Assembly (NCBI GenBank): GCA_040758635.1
Contig: JBFLVI010000048.1
Coordinates: forward strand, 1 to 14,600
Length of the DNA stretch: 14,600 bases
Direction of reading: 5' to 3'
DNA from: Yes71-27 sp040758635
GTDB taxonomy: Bacteria; Bacillota; Desulfotomaculia; Desulfotomaculales; Ammonificaceae
In this document: positions 1 through 7,198 of the stretch, in pieces
Layout of the letters: each line of letters begins with the position of its first letter
Position numbering within the stretch: position 1 is the first letter of the stretch
Position numbers and translations under genes: made by a program
The notes under the pieces: model-generated
Databases searched by the model: none
The model's input: only the letters and a program-made list of their open reading frames with translations
Told to the model about the DNA's origin: nothing

Positions 1-198
1 GCCGTCTTCCGCCTGGTGCTCCCGCACGCCACCATCCGGTACGCCGGCGGCCGGGAGCACAACCTCCGCGACACGCAGGCCCTGGGGCTTGCCGGCGGGG
101 TGGACGGGCTCATCACCGGCGACTACCTCACCACCGCGGGCCAGGGAACGCCGCGGGACTTGAAACTGATCCGGGATCTCGGGCTGGAACCCTGCTAA
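1..198 (+). CDS. bioB: Biotin synthase, C-terminal fragment (5' end outside window)
   Basis: Radical-SAM enzyme that inserts sulfur into dethiobiotin in the last step of biotin synthesis. Only the final 65 codons are present, reading in frame from base 1 to the TAA at 196-198. The visible part carries the family's C-terminal signature: IRYAGGRE, then a LRDTQALGL helix, then GLITGDYLTT and an RDLGLEP tail. The Arg/Gly-rich AGGRE segment lies in the region that supplies the arginine ligand of the auxiliary [2Fe-2S] cluster in characterised BioB. The radical-SAM cysteine motif would be upstream of the window. No clear rho-independent terminator follows. The next gene has its own promoter, so bioB probably belongs to an upstream unit. 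Confidence 0.9.
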   Translation, partial: AVFRLVLPHATIRYAGGREHNLRDTQALGLAGGVDGLITGDYLTTAGQGTPRDLKLIRDLGLEPC

Positions 199-225
199 AA
201 CCGTCACAAAATCCGACAAAACCTT

Positions 226-255
226 TTGCATAAAAACGGCCTTTGGAGCTATAAT
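226..255 (+). promoter_or_regulatory. Sigma-A type promoter for the zinc-ribbon/BFN genes
   Basis: A perfect -10 hexamer TATAAT lies at 250-255. A partial -35 (TTGCAT, 226-231) lies 18 bp upstream. Transcription would begin near 262, leaving a leader of about 57 nt. That leader contains the 10-bp palindrome TCAGCGCTGA (270-279). The -10 is strong and the -35 weak, so this is a prediction. Confidence 0.6.
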
Positions 256-318
256 AGTAAAAAATTTCCTCAGCGCTGAAGGTACAGGAAAAACAACTTT
301 TTGGAAAGGGTGATCAAA

Positions 319-573
319 TTGCGTTGCCCGCTTTGCGACGTGAAAATGAAGGAAGTGGAGCGACGGGGGGTGACAATTGACATCTGCCCGGAGTGTAAGG
401 GTGTATGGCTCGACAAAGGCGAACTTGACCGGCTGCTTTCACTCGACCGGGCGGAAGAAGAAGCCGCTTACAGGGAAAAGAAACCGGAGTATAAAGAAAC
501 CCGTTCTGTCGGCGAAAAACATCATAAGAAGCGCAAATCTCTCCTGGGTGAAATTTTTGAAGTTTTTGATTGA
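319..573 (+). CDS. Small zinc-ribbon protein (zf-TFIIB family)
   Basis: An 84-residue protein with two CxxC zinc-binding pairs, CPLC near the N terminus and CPEC about 25 residues later. They enclose VERRGVTIDI and are followed by the family hallmark GVWLDKGEL, which matches the 'transcription factor zinc-finger' (zf-TFIIB) domain. The remaining half is charged (Glu/Lys/Arg, a KHHKKRK patch) and ends in an amphipathic segment. I chose TTG at 319 rather than the in-frame TTG at 301. The sequence GGTGATC at 309-315 is a perfect extended complement to the 16S rRNA 3' end and is correctly spaced from 319, and the protein then begins at the usual 'M-x-CP-x-C' position. The molecular role of these proteins is not established; nucleic-acid or protein binding is likely. 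The BFN gene begins 67 nt downstream on the same strand. Confidence 0.82.
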   Translation: MRCPLCDVKMKEVERRGVTIDICPECKGVWLDKGELDRLLSLDRAEEEAAYREKKPEYKETRSVGEKHHKKRKSLLGEIFEVFD

Positions 574-640
574 TTCGAGCAGGAAACCCCACCGGGTCTG
601 GTCGAATAGAATTATTATACCACGTCCGGGAGGTGAGGCC

Positions 641-1102
641 ATGATACCTGTCAAGGTAAAAGAGATCGCCTTCGACTACGCGATGAATCCCGTGTTACTG
701 TTGGCAGACGAAACCGAGCACAAGATGCTGCCGATATGGATCGGGCCTTTTGAAGCGCACTCGATCGCCCTGGCCCTCGAAGGCGCGAGCCTCGGCCGAC
801 CGCTAACCCACGACCTGTTGAAGTCGATTTGCGACCAAGCCGGTACCAGGGTGGCGAGCGTGATCATCAGCGACGTCCGCGACGGTACTTACTACGCAGA
901 GCTCCACCTGAAGATCAACGACAAGGAAGTGATCATCGACGCGCGACCGAGCGACGCCATCGCGCTGGCGCTCAGGACGGTAACGCCAATCTACATCAGC
1001 GAAAAAGTCGCGGATTACGCGCTGACACCCGAGGAGCTTTACAACCAGGAGTCCGAAGAGACAAAAATCGTACGCCTACCGGAAGAAAAGAAGCTACACT
1101 GA
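641..1102 (+). CDS. Bifunctional nuclease family protein (DUF151/BFN)
   Basis: A 153-residue protein of the DUF151 (bifunctional nuclease) family, whose plant members were described as having DNase and RNase activity. Family features visible are the N-terminal VKVKEIAFD strand, LPIWIGPFEAHSIALALEG, an RPLTHDLLKSI helix and the ARPSDAIALALR block. The length is typical, without the UVR domain that some members append. ATG at 641 is preceded by GGGAGGTGAGGCC, a good ribosome binding site; the reading frame is open further upstream, but that stretch overlaps the zinc-ribbon gene and looks unlike protein. It is probably co-transcribed with the zinc-ribbon gene and ends at the hairpin at 1102-1131. 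The cellular role in Firmicutes is unknown. Confidence 0.9.
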   Translation: MIPVKVKEIAFDYAMNPVLLLADETEHKMLPIWIGPFEAHSIALALEGASLGRPLTHDLLKSICDQAGTRVASVIISDVRDGTYYAELHLKINDKEVIIDARPSDAIALALRTVTPIYISEKVADYALTPEELYNQESEETKIVRLPEEKKLH

Positions 1103-1131
1103 AAAAGCGGGGCGAATCGCCCCGCTTTTTT
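1102..1131. terminator. Bidirectional rho-independent terminator between convergent genes
   Basis: GCGGGGCG (1107-1114) pairs with CGCCCCGC (1118-1125) around an AAT loop. The stem is flanked by five A on the left and six T on the right, so the total stem can reach 13 bp and each strand has a U-tract. It starts at the last base of the BFN stop codon and touches the uppP stop codon, so one hairpin can serve both genes. Confidence 0.92.
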
Positions 1132-1913
1132 CACCGTAAAAGCGCAAGGATGATCACCACCAGGCCTAAAAGGCCCCGGTACCATACGAAGATATTGAAG
1201 TTCTGCGTAATCACGAAACGCAGGAGGAAAGCGATCGCCGCGAATCCCGTCACCGCCGAGACAGTGACCCCGACCCAGAAAGGAAAGGTAAGATCGCCCA
1301 CGCCGATGTCTCTCAGGCTGAAAACGCCGGCCCCCAGGATGATCGGCGTTGAAAGCAAAAAAGAAAACCGGGTAGCCGCCTCCCGTTCCAGCCCCAAAAA
1401 ACGGGCTGCCGAAATCGTCGCCCCGGAGCGTGAAACGCCGGGGATGATCGCCAAAGCCTGCGAAAAACCAATGACGAGCGCGTCGCGCCACCCCACCTGC
1501 CAGATGTCCCGGGCCCGCGCCCCCCGGTGGTCCGCCACATAAAGCACCACCCCCATCAGGATGAGCATTGTTCCCACGAGCAGCGGCGCGCGAAAAACCG
1601 TCGCCGCGTACTGTTCCAGCGCCATCCCGGCCAGCGCCCCGGGTATCGTAGCCGCCACCAGGTACCAGAAAAGCCGTCCCTCACGTGTTTTGGTTCCTTT
1701 GAGGCCGTTTTGCGCAAGGTTGAGCCAGTCGCGCCAGAAGTAGGCCACCACCGCCACCAGCGTCCCCAGGTGCAGCGCCACGTCGAAGGCCAGACCCGGA
1801 TCGCGCCAGCCGAAAAGCCACGGCACCAGCACCAGGTGCGCCGAGCTCGAGATCGGCAGAAACTCCCCCAACCCCTGGACGATCCCCAAAACCACCGCCT
1901 CGATCAGACCCAA
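1131..1913 (-). CDS. uppP: Undecaprenyl-diphosphatase
   Basis: A polytopic inner-membrane enzyme that dephosphorylates undecaprenyl pyrophosphate, recycling the lipid carrier for peptidoglycan and other wall polymers; members also confer bacitracin resistance. The 260 residues match the usual BacA/UppP size and are mostly hydrophobic helices. Both signature regions are present: EFLPISSSAHL (Glu17, His26) and PGVSRSGAT (residues 158-166, Arg162). The first Glu of the classical ExxxE pair is Gln13 here, a substitution I recall in many family members. The start is TTG at 1913, preceded by GGGGAGG seven bases upstream. It is convergent with the BFN gene and has no same-strand partner close by. 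A promoter is not clear. Confidence 0.95.
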   Translation of the reverse strand: MGLIEAVVLGIVQGLGEFLPISSSAHLVLVPWLFGWRDPGLAFDVALHLGTLVAVVAYFWRDWLNLAQNGLKGTKTREGRLFWYLVAATIPGALAGMALEQYAATVFRAPLLVGTMLILMGVVLYVADHRGARARDIWQVGWRDALVIGFSQALAIIPGVSRSGATISAARFLGLEREAATRFSFLLSTPIILGAGVFSLRDIGVGDLTFPFWVGVTVSAVTGFAAIAFLLRFVITQNFNIFVWYRGLLGLVVIILALLR

Positions 1914-2090
1914 ATGAAAGCCTCCCCGTAATCAGCATTAGGCCAAGAGTCAAACTCTAAAAAATATAGGAATCCGGCGCACCGAATTCCCGGAGATCTT
2001 TGTTAAGGGCTCGCATCCGACAAAGCCTGATAATTCCTGAGCCGCCGTCTCTTTGTCCGCCGCGGCCGCTCTTTTTCGCTAGGAGACCGC

Positions 2091-2346
2091 TGCAAAACTT
2101 CGCCTGGCTTTGTCAGCCGGTCGGGTCCGGGTGCTCACGTACCATTTTAGAGGTTAGAGGCCAGAAGTTAGAGGTCAGATCTTTTGTAGGAATTCGCTTT
2201 GCGAATTCCTACAATAAACTCCAACATCCAACCTCCGGTCTCCCACTTCCAAAATGCCATGCTCGTTTTCGCGGTCTCCAGGCCATTTCCAAATTTAACC
2301 ACCCAAAAGCTGGCGAACTCATTTTTGGCAGTTAAGTAGTTTTGCA
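2091..2346. mobile_element. Candidate MITE-like inverted-repeat element
   Basis: A non-coding segment bounded by a perfect 9-bp inverted repeat, TGCAAAACT at 2091-2099 and AGTTTTGCA at 2338-2346. Subterminal segments also match in inverted orientation (TTCGCCTGGC near the left end; the complement of TTCGCCAGC near the right end, displaced by about 20 bp). The interior holds the GA-rich/CT-rich hairpin repeat described separately. No transposase and no clear target-site duplication are visible, so mobility is an inference. I do not recognise a named family. Confidence 0.4.
2150..2250. repeat. GA-rich hairpin repeat, copy A
   Basis: Three-part structure. A purine-rich left arm (2150-2180) has repeated AGAGGTYAGA-like units. 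A perfect central hairpin follows, TTGTAGGAATTCGC (2184-2197), loop TTT, GCGAATTCCTACAA (2201-2214), 14 bp. A pyrimidine-rich right arm (2218-2250) can pair imperfectly with the left arm. The same design recurs at 7287-7392, so this is a dispersed repeat rather than a one-off. Confidence 0.8.
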
Positions 2347-2505
2347 ACACTCTCCCAGACAGACTGCTTCTTCAACAAAACCCCACCGGACCAAACTACG
2401 CGTGTGCAAGGAAAGGTTTCCGGAAGGGGTTTTTCAGAACGCCATATCTAAAATCTAACCTTCGGGGGGCTTTCTGTCAATCTTTTTCCCCGCGCCGGCC
2501 CTCTG

Positions 2506-2898
2506 CTACCCTTTCTTTCTCTCCACGACCCGGTTCAGAAACCGGGCTTCGTCCACCGCCAGGCGTTCGTGGCGCCCCCGCCCCACAATCCCGGCGGAAT
2601 CATGCGCCTCCACGGTAAAAACCAGCCGCCGCCCCTCGACCTCAACCAGTTCCGCCCTTGCGCGGACCTCCATCCCTACGGGCGTGGCCGCCACGTGCTC
2701 AAGTTCCACTTTCGTTCCCACCGTAGTCTCTCCTTCCGGGAGGACACCGTTTAGCGCCGCCACCGCCGCTGCCTCCATCAACGCCAGGAGGCGCGGCGTC
2801 GCGAGCACCGGTACCGTCCCGCTGCCCTGCATCACTGCCGTATCCGCTTCGCCTACGACCATCTGCGCCGTACCCTGCAAACCTTTCACTAAAGCCAC
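2506..2898 (-). CDS. FlK-like hotdog-fold acyl-CoA thioesterase
   Basis: A 130-residue single-domain hotdog protein resembling fluoroacetyl-CoA thioesterase FlK. The catalytic triad of FlK (Thr42, Glu50, His76) is matched with identical spacing by Thr34 (VLATP), Glu42 (LMEAA) and His68 (ELEHVAATP). AELVEVEGRRLVFTVEAHD and the GRGRHER strand are also family-typical. The N-terminal lid differs: the residue aligned with FlK Phe36, used in fluoroacetyl discrimination, is Thr28. A general short-chain acyl-CoA hydrolase is therefore more likely than fluoroacetate resistance. The start is GTG at 2898. Its AGGAGGGGG site overlaps the stop of the exonuclease gene (12 nt between stop and start), which suggests co-expression. 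It is the last gene of the acetate locus. The substrate is unknown. Confidence 0.85.
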   Translation of the reverse strand: MALVKGLQGTAQMVVGEADTAVMQGSGTVPVLATPRLLALMEAAAVAALNGVLPEGETTVGTKVELEHVAATPVGMEVRARAELVEVEGRRLVFTVEAHDSAGIVGRGRHERLAVDEARFLNRVVERKKG

Positions 2899-2910
2899 CT
2901 TTTCCCCCTC

Positions 2911-3612
2911 CTACAACAAAGACCGGAAGTAAAGATAACCCCGGAGGTCTTTCAGCGTATACACGCCGCGCTGCGCCAAAACCGGGAGCAGGGACCAGTA
3001 AAGCCGGGCGTGGATCACCGCGTCCCCGCGCGCGGAATGTCTGCCTTCTAACGGCACGCCGTAGTATCTTGCCGCATCGTCAAGCAGGCAATGCTCCCAT
3101 TGGGGATGCAGCGCCTGAACAACCGTGAGGACATCAACAACCGCCGTCCGGGCGATCTTGGACCCGGCAAACAGGCGCAGCACCAGGTTCAAAAAAGAAA
3201 GGTCGAAATCGGCGTTAAATCCCAGCGGAACCCCCTGCAAAAGAAAGCCGAGAAACGCGGGGAGCACCTCCTCGACAGCCGGAGCGTCCGCCACCTCCGC
3301 ATCCGTGATCCCGGTTAAGGCCGCCGTTACAGGAGGAATCCCCCGCCCCGGATTTACCAGTTGCTCGAAGTCGCTTGTAATCATCCCGTTCTCAAGCCGC
3401 GCTGCACCCAGGGCAATGATCCGGTCACCTCCGAACGGGTGCAGACCCGTGGTTTCAAGATCAAAGGCTACATAAACCTGTTCCTCAAGCGGCACGTCCG
3501 AATCCCAGCGCCTGTTCAGTTCGCGCACCAGAAAGGATAAGAGCCGGTCCTCCGTCCTGCTCCCAACTTTAACCTTGAAGCCGCGAAATACCCGCAAAAG
3601 GTACGAAGACAT
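2911..3612 (-). CDS. DEDDh 3'-5' exonuclease (DNA polymerase III epsilon-like domain)
   Basis: A 233-residue protein with an exonuclease domain of the DnaQ type. Exo I is FDLETTG (Asp51, Glu53), Exo II is GFNADFD (Asp137) and Exo III is RHSARGDA (His192, Asp197), so all five DEDDh catalytic residues are present. About 45 residues precede the domain (a basic FRGFKVKVG stretch) and about 35 follow. It is not fused to a polymerase or helicase. The chosen start is ATG at 3612, which has GGGGTGA spaced correctly upstream; an in-frame GTG at 3621 lacks a site of its own. It lies 43 nt after the cNMP-CBS-DUF294 gene. From memory, this pair recurs next to acs/actP in other bacteria, so it is more likely part of a signalling module than of replication. 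The nucleic acid or nucleotide substrate is unknown. Confidence 0.85.
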   Translation of the reverse strand: MSSYLLRVFRGFKVKVGSRTEDRLLSFLVRELNRRWDSDVPLEEQVYVAFDLETTGLHPFGGDRIIALGAARLENGMITSDFEQLVNPGRGIPPVTAALTGITDAEVADAPAVEEVLPAFLGFLLQGVPLGFNADFDLSFLNLVLRLFAGSKIARTAVVDVLTVVQALHPQWEHCLLDDAARYYGVPLEGRHSARGDAVIHARLYWSLLPVLAQRGVYTLKDLRGYLYFRSLL

Positions 3613-3655
3613 TTTGCTCACCCCGGTGAAGCGTCCCGCCGTATTTTTGAACTGC

Positions 3656-5563
3656 TCACCCCACCCGGAAACTCATTCCCGTGAGGTACTGCAGCCGTGA
3701 AGCAACCGCGAGCGAATCGCGCAGCGCGTTCAGTTCCCTGCGGCTGAGGCGGCGGGGATTGATGTAGTTGTCCGGTTTGCCTCCCTGATTCAGGCACTGG
3801 AGGTTCTCCCGCAGCCGCAGCATCAGCATGCTGTCGTAAGCCAGGCCGAATACCTCTGCATCCTCCTCGCGAAAAACGTTCCGCTCCACTAACTGCTTCA
3901 GCCGCTCAAAAGTTGAGGTGGCCTGGATTCCCTCGCGCAAGGCGAAGAGCCGGATGCAGTCCACGAAATGAATCAGCACCGAGCGTTTGATATCCAGTTC
4001 GTCCTTGTGTAGGCCTGTTTTTTCGGTAACCACCTGCCGCAAGGGGTTCAGGGGAATCCTGTTGGCCAGCGCGTCCCGTGCCAGGAAATGCAGCACCACC
4101 TGCTGGCTGCTCAGCCACCGCGAAATCCGTTCCCGCAACGTTTCGGCGAGGGCGAAGCGGCCGTAAACCGGGCGAAAATCGAAAAAGATGGTCATTTTCC
4201 GGAGCAAGTCCCCCTCCGGCTCCATGATCCACCCGCGCACTGCACGCAGCCACTCGTCGAGTGACCGGCACCACTCCGGGTTGTTGGCCATCACCTTTCC
4301 CCGGCAGGGTGCAAAACCCAGGTGCACCAGGCCCGCAACCACCTTTTCACCCAGGGCCAGAAAATACTCCCGGTACAAATCTTCCTGCCCGGCGGGTGGG
4401 TCTTCGTAAACAACGGCATTGTCCAAATCCGTCCGGAGGATCTGTTCCCGCCGCCCGGCACTCCCCATCGTCAGCCAGCAATACCCGCAGGGGGCCCGCC
4501 CTCTGCCTTCCGCGTATAACTCTTCTTCCGCCAGGAAGATCAGCCGCGCCGTCAAGCGGTCGTAAAGCTCCGAGACCAGAACGCCGATTTCGGCGGCCGT
4601 AGCCTGGCCGCCCACCAGTGCGAAAACCAGGCGGTCAATTTGCTGAATCGCGGATTCAAGCCCCTTCAGGTCCCGGGACCGCTCGATTGTATTGAGCGCG
4701 CTTAGGGCATCCACGTTCTGGGTCCGTACCAGGTCGGCGAGGGTAACCATCCCCCGCACCAGCCCGTGTTCGACCACAATCACGTGCTTGAGCTGGCGCT
4801 GTACCATCGCCAGCAACGCTTCCTGAAAAAGCGCCGCCGGCGGCAGAACGATCGGATTTGTCTCCATGACCTCCCAGACGGTTACCCGCTGAAAATCGGC
4901 GCGACGCTCGGCAAGCACCTTCTTTACCAGGTCCTTCTCCGTGACGATGCCAACCGGATCCCCGTCGTGGCTGACCACCACGACGGAACTGACCTGGCGG
5001 GTACTTAGAAGCTGGGCTGCTTCCGTTACGGTGTTCTCCTCCAGACAGGTCACCACCGGGGTGCTCATAATCTCATAGAGCCGCTTACGGAAGGGGCGCT
5101 CGGCTGCCTGGCCCATGAACAGGCAATGTTCGCGGATTACTCCCTCCCAAAGGTAACGCATGCGCTCGGCGAGCATCCGGCTGAAGTAGCCCGCAAAACC
5201 GGGACTGGTGGCCATCAGCTCCTCAAAGCACGCACGCGGTACCAGCAGGCACCGAGTTGTCTCGGCCGCACGCGTCGAGGCGGGGTAGGTCTCGTTGGTA
5301 AAGAAGACCGTTTCCCCAAAGAACTCGGAGGGATGCCGCAGGCTGACCACCCGCTCATCGCCCGTATCGGCCGGCAGGATGACCTCCACCAGCCCTTCCA
5401 CAACGATAAAGAGGACTTCCTGCGAAGGCTCGCCCTGCCGGAAGATGTAACTCCCTTTCGGGTAGACGCGGATGGAAAAGGCCCCGGCGTGCTTCCGGAG
5501 ATCCTTTTCATCCAGTTCGGAGAACGGCGGGGTTGTCTTTAGAAGTCCCAAGTCCACGCTCAT
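3656..5563 (-). CDS. cNMP-binding / CBS / DUF294 nucleotidyltransferase-like signalling protein
   Basis: A 635-residue soluble multidomain protein. Residues about 10-135 form a cyclic-nucleotide-binding-like domain (FRQGEPSQEVLFIVVEG, then GETVFF). Residues about 166-282 are a tandem CBS pair, adenine-nucleotide sensors in other proteins. At 367-383 lies the DUF294 nucleotidyltransferase signature GSAGRREQ followed by TDLDNA, as in GlnD-type enzymes. The C-terminal roughly 200 residues fit DUF294_C (DFRPVYG, FLARDALAN, IPLNPLRQV). The start is ATG at 5563, eight bases after AGGAGG; the in-frame GTG at 5590 has no such site. It stands directly downstream of actP and upstream of the exonuclease. 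The family's reaction is not established. Nucleotidylylation of a partner protein in response to adenylate charge or a cyclic nucleotide is a reasonable guess, with the acetate system as likely target. Confidence 0.88.
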   Translation of the reverse strand: MSVDLGLLKTTPPFSELDEKDLRKHAGAFSIRVYPKGSYIFRQGEPSQEVLFIVVEGLVEVILPADTGDERVVSLRHPSEFFGETVFFTNETYPASTRAAETTRCLLVPRACFEELMATSPGFAGYFSRMLAERMRYLWEGVIREHCLFMGQAAERPFRKRLYEIMSTPVVTCLEENTVTEAAQLLSTRQVSSVVVVSHDGDPVGIVTEKDLVKKVLAERRADFQRVTVWEVMETNPIVLPPAALFQEALLAMVQRQLKHVIVVEHGLVRGMVTLADLVRTQNVDALSALNTIERSRDLKGLESAIQQIDRLVFALVGGQATAAEIGVLVSELYDRLTARLIFLAEEELYAEGRGRAPCGYCWLTMGSAGRREQILRTDLDNAVVYEDPPAGQEDLYREYFLALGEKVVAGLVHLGFAPCRGKVMANNPEWCRSLDEWLRAVRGWIMEPEGDLLRKMTIFFDFRPVYGRFALAETLRERISRWLSSQQVVLHFLARDALANRIPLNPLRQVVTEKTGLHKDELDIKRSVLIHFVDCIRLFALREGIQATSTFERLKQLVERNVFREEDAEVFGLAYDSMLMLRLRENLQCLNQGGKPDNYINPRRLSRRELNALRDSLAVASRLQYLTGMSFRVG

Positions 5564-5598
5564 GGGTGAATCCTCCTGTACCGCAGGCACAATTTAAA

Positions 5599-5630
5599 CC
5601 GCCGGGTCCCGTCAGGGCAGGACCCGGCGG
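5599..5630 (-). promoter_or_regulatory. Intercistronic hairpin between actP and the CBS/DUF294 gene
   Basis: CCGCCGGGTCC (5599-5609) and GGACCCGGCGG (5620-5630) form a perfect 11-bp GC-rich stem with a 10-nt loop. On the minus-strand transcript it is followed by TTTAAATT, a short, interrupted T-run. It sits about 30 nt after the actP stop and about 35 nt before the next start. It may be a weak or partial terminator, or an mRNA-stabilising 3' structure that lowers expression of the signalling genes relative to actP. Confidence 0.6.
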
Positions 5631-5659
5631 CATTCCGCAGACCAACTATGCCAACCCCT

Positions 5660-7198
5660 CTACTCCGCTCCGAGCGCCAGGTACGTCCTTACCTTCTGGG
5701 CGTCAAATTTTTCCTCCGCCTCTTTATCCGCAAAAAGCAGCGACACGGCAAATGCTGTTATGAAGCTGGCCGTCATGGAGACAATGGCCGGGTTTTTCAA
5801 GGGGAAAACCGCCGTCGGGTTGTTCAGCACCTCGACCCAAACCGTGGGGCTCAGAATAATCAGTACGGTGGCCAGAACGGAACCGACGATGATTGAAGCC
5901 GTTGCGCCCGCAGTGCTGAGCCTCCGCCAGGTGATCGACAGCAGCAGTGCCGGGAAGTTTGCGCTGCAGGCAACGGCAAAGGCAAGCCCCACCATGAAGG
6001 CCACGTTTTGCCCTTTAAAAACGATGCCGAGCACGATGGCCAGCAGGCCGACGGCGACCGTGGCGATCCTGGCCACTTTGACTTGCTCCCACTCGGTGGC
6101 CCGGCCCCCTTTGACTACGTTGACATAAATGTCGTGGGAGAGAGCGGAAGCACCGGCGAGGGTGAGCCCTGCAACAACCGCCAGGATAGTGGCGAAAGCC
6201 ACAGCAGCGATGAACCCGAGAAACGGCGTTCCGCCCAGCAACTCTGCAAGCAGGAGCGCCGCCATGTTACCGCCCTTGTCGATACCCTGGATCAGTTCCC
6301 GGCCCACCAGGACCGAGGCGCCAAAGCCCACCAGGGGGATGATGCAGTAGAAATACCCGATAAAACCGGTGGCCCACCCCACCGACTTGCGCGCCTCTTT
6401 GGCGTCGGGAACGGTATAAAACCGCATCAGGATGTGCGGCAGTCCCAAAAGCCCGAACATCAGCGCCAGCCCGAGCGAAACCGCGTCGAGCGGGTTGGAG
6501 ATCAGCTTCCCCGGCTCGAGCGACGCCTGGCTGTACTTGGCCGCGACGGCAGCGTAAAGCTCCCCGGGGCTGAAACCGAACTGCGCCATGGTCAACAGCA
6601 TCAGCAGCGTCACCCCGCCCAGCAGCAGGCAGGCCTTGATGATCTGCACCCACGTGGTGGCAATCATTCCGCCGAAAAGCACGTAGATGAGCATTACCAC
6701 GCCGACGATGATTACCGCGCTTTCGTAGGAAAGGCCGAACATCAGCTTGATGAGGTTCCCCGCCCCTACCATCTGCGCGATCGTGTAGAACAAAACGGTC
6801 AGAATACTGCCCACAGCCGCCGCAACCCGGATCGGCCGCTGCCTCAACCGGTAAGCCACCACGTCCGCGAAGGTAAATTTGCCCAGGTTCCGCAGCGGCT
6901 CGGCAACCAGGAAAAGCAGCACCGGCCATCCGACGAGCCAACCGGTAGCGTAAATCATCCCGTCGAAACCGCTCAGCGCCACCAGCCCGGCGATGCCGAG
7001 AAAGGACGCGGCGCTCATGTAATCTCCCGCAAGGGCAAGACCGTTTTGAAAAGCCGTGATGCTCCGCGCGGCAGCGTAATATTCCGTGGTGGTCTTGGTT
7101 CTTCTTGCCGCCCAGTAAGTAATCAAGAGCGATACGGCTACAAAGACAAGAAAAAATACGATCCCGGAACTCGTGGGTTGCCCTAAGGACGTGTGCAT
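5660..7198 (-). CDS. actP: Acetate/cation symporter, sodium:solute symporter family
   Basis: Secondary transporter taking up acetate and other short-chain carboxylates with a cation. The 512 residues contain about 13 hydrophobic segments and lack the cleavable N-terminal extension of the 549-residue E. coli protein. The ActP hallmark is present at residues 54-70 (LALAGDYMSAASFLG). After it come SGFDGMIYATGWLVGWP, a LRNLGKFTFADVVAYRLR loop and the SALSHDIYVNVV segment of the symporter core. ATG at 7198 is preceded by AAAGGAGG at ideal spacing. The gene lies between the DUF485 gene, as in the yjcH-actP pair of E. coli, and the cNMP-CBS-DUF294 gene. The upstream gap is unusually long (345 bp) and carries a hairpin repeat; no clear separate promoter was found in it. 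Confidence 0.95.
   Translation of the reverse strand: MHTSLGQPTSSGIVFFLVFVAVSLLITYWAARRTKTTTEYYAAARSITAFQNGLALAGDYMSAASFLGIAGLVALSGFDGMIYATGWLVGWPVLLFLVAEPLRNLGKFTFADVVAYRLRQRPIRVAAAVGSILTVLFYTIAQMVGAGNLIKLMFGLSYESAVIIVGVVMLIYVLFGGMIATTWVQIIKACLLLGGVTLLMLLTMAQFGFSPGELYAAVAAKYSQASLEPGKLISNPLDAVSLGLALMFGLLGLPHILMRFYTVPDAKEARKSVGWATGFIGYFYCIIPLVGFGASVLVGRELIQGIDKGGNMAALLLAELLGGTPFLGFIAAVAFATILAVVAGLTLAGASALSHDIYVNVVKGGRATEWEQVKVARIATVAVGLLAIVLGIVFKGQNVAFMVGLAFAVACSANFPALLLSITWRRLSTAGATASIIVGSVLATVLIILSPTVWVEVLNNPTAVFPLKNPAIVSMTASFITAFAVSLLFADKEAEEKFDAQKVRTYLALGAE

Larger units (their letters stand above)
1914..2505. other. Gene-free region of about 590 bp
   Basis: No convincing coding sequence. 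It begins with the uppP leader, including an imperfect hairpin (GGAATCCGG, loop CGCA, CCGAATTCC, 1969-1990, one mismatch). The middle is occupied by the inverted-repeat element at 2091-2346. The remainder (2351-2505) lies downstream of the thioesterase gene; it contains short T-runs and TTCCGGAA but no convincing rho-independent terminator. Two short open frames in the area read through the repeat and are rejected. Confidence 0.7.

Noticed and set aside
614..622. ATTATACCA upstream of BFN, identical to part of the iclR dyad
   Set aside because: Only the half containing the TATAAT complement matches; there is no inverted partner, so it is best seen as chance.
377..640. Open frame extending the BFN gene upstream by 88 codons
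   Set aside because: It overlaps the zinc-ribbon gene in another frame and has no family similarity; the ATG at 641 has a strong ribosome binding site and starts the conserved domain.
829..1542. 237-codon plus-strand open frame
   Set aside because: Arg/Pro-rich shadow lying across the BFN gene, the terminator and the antisense of uppP; no ribosome binding site.
2000..2350. Short open frames on both strands through repeat copy A
   Set aside because: They translate the hairpin repeat itself, have no good start sites, and are the kind of false gene such repeats generate.
2506..2898. Fluoroacetate resistance gene
   Set aside because: The catalytic triad fits FlK, but the lid residues linked to fluoroacetyl selectivity are not kept, and no organofluorine genes are nearby.
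6008..7186. 392-codon plus-strand open frame opposite actP
   Set aside because: Composition (His, Arg, Gln, Gly rich) is typical of an antisense shadow of a GC-rich gene, and the opposite strand is unmistakably ActP.
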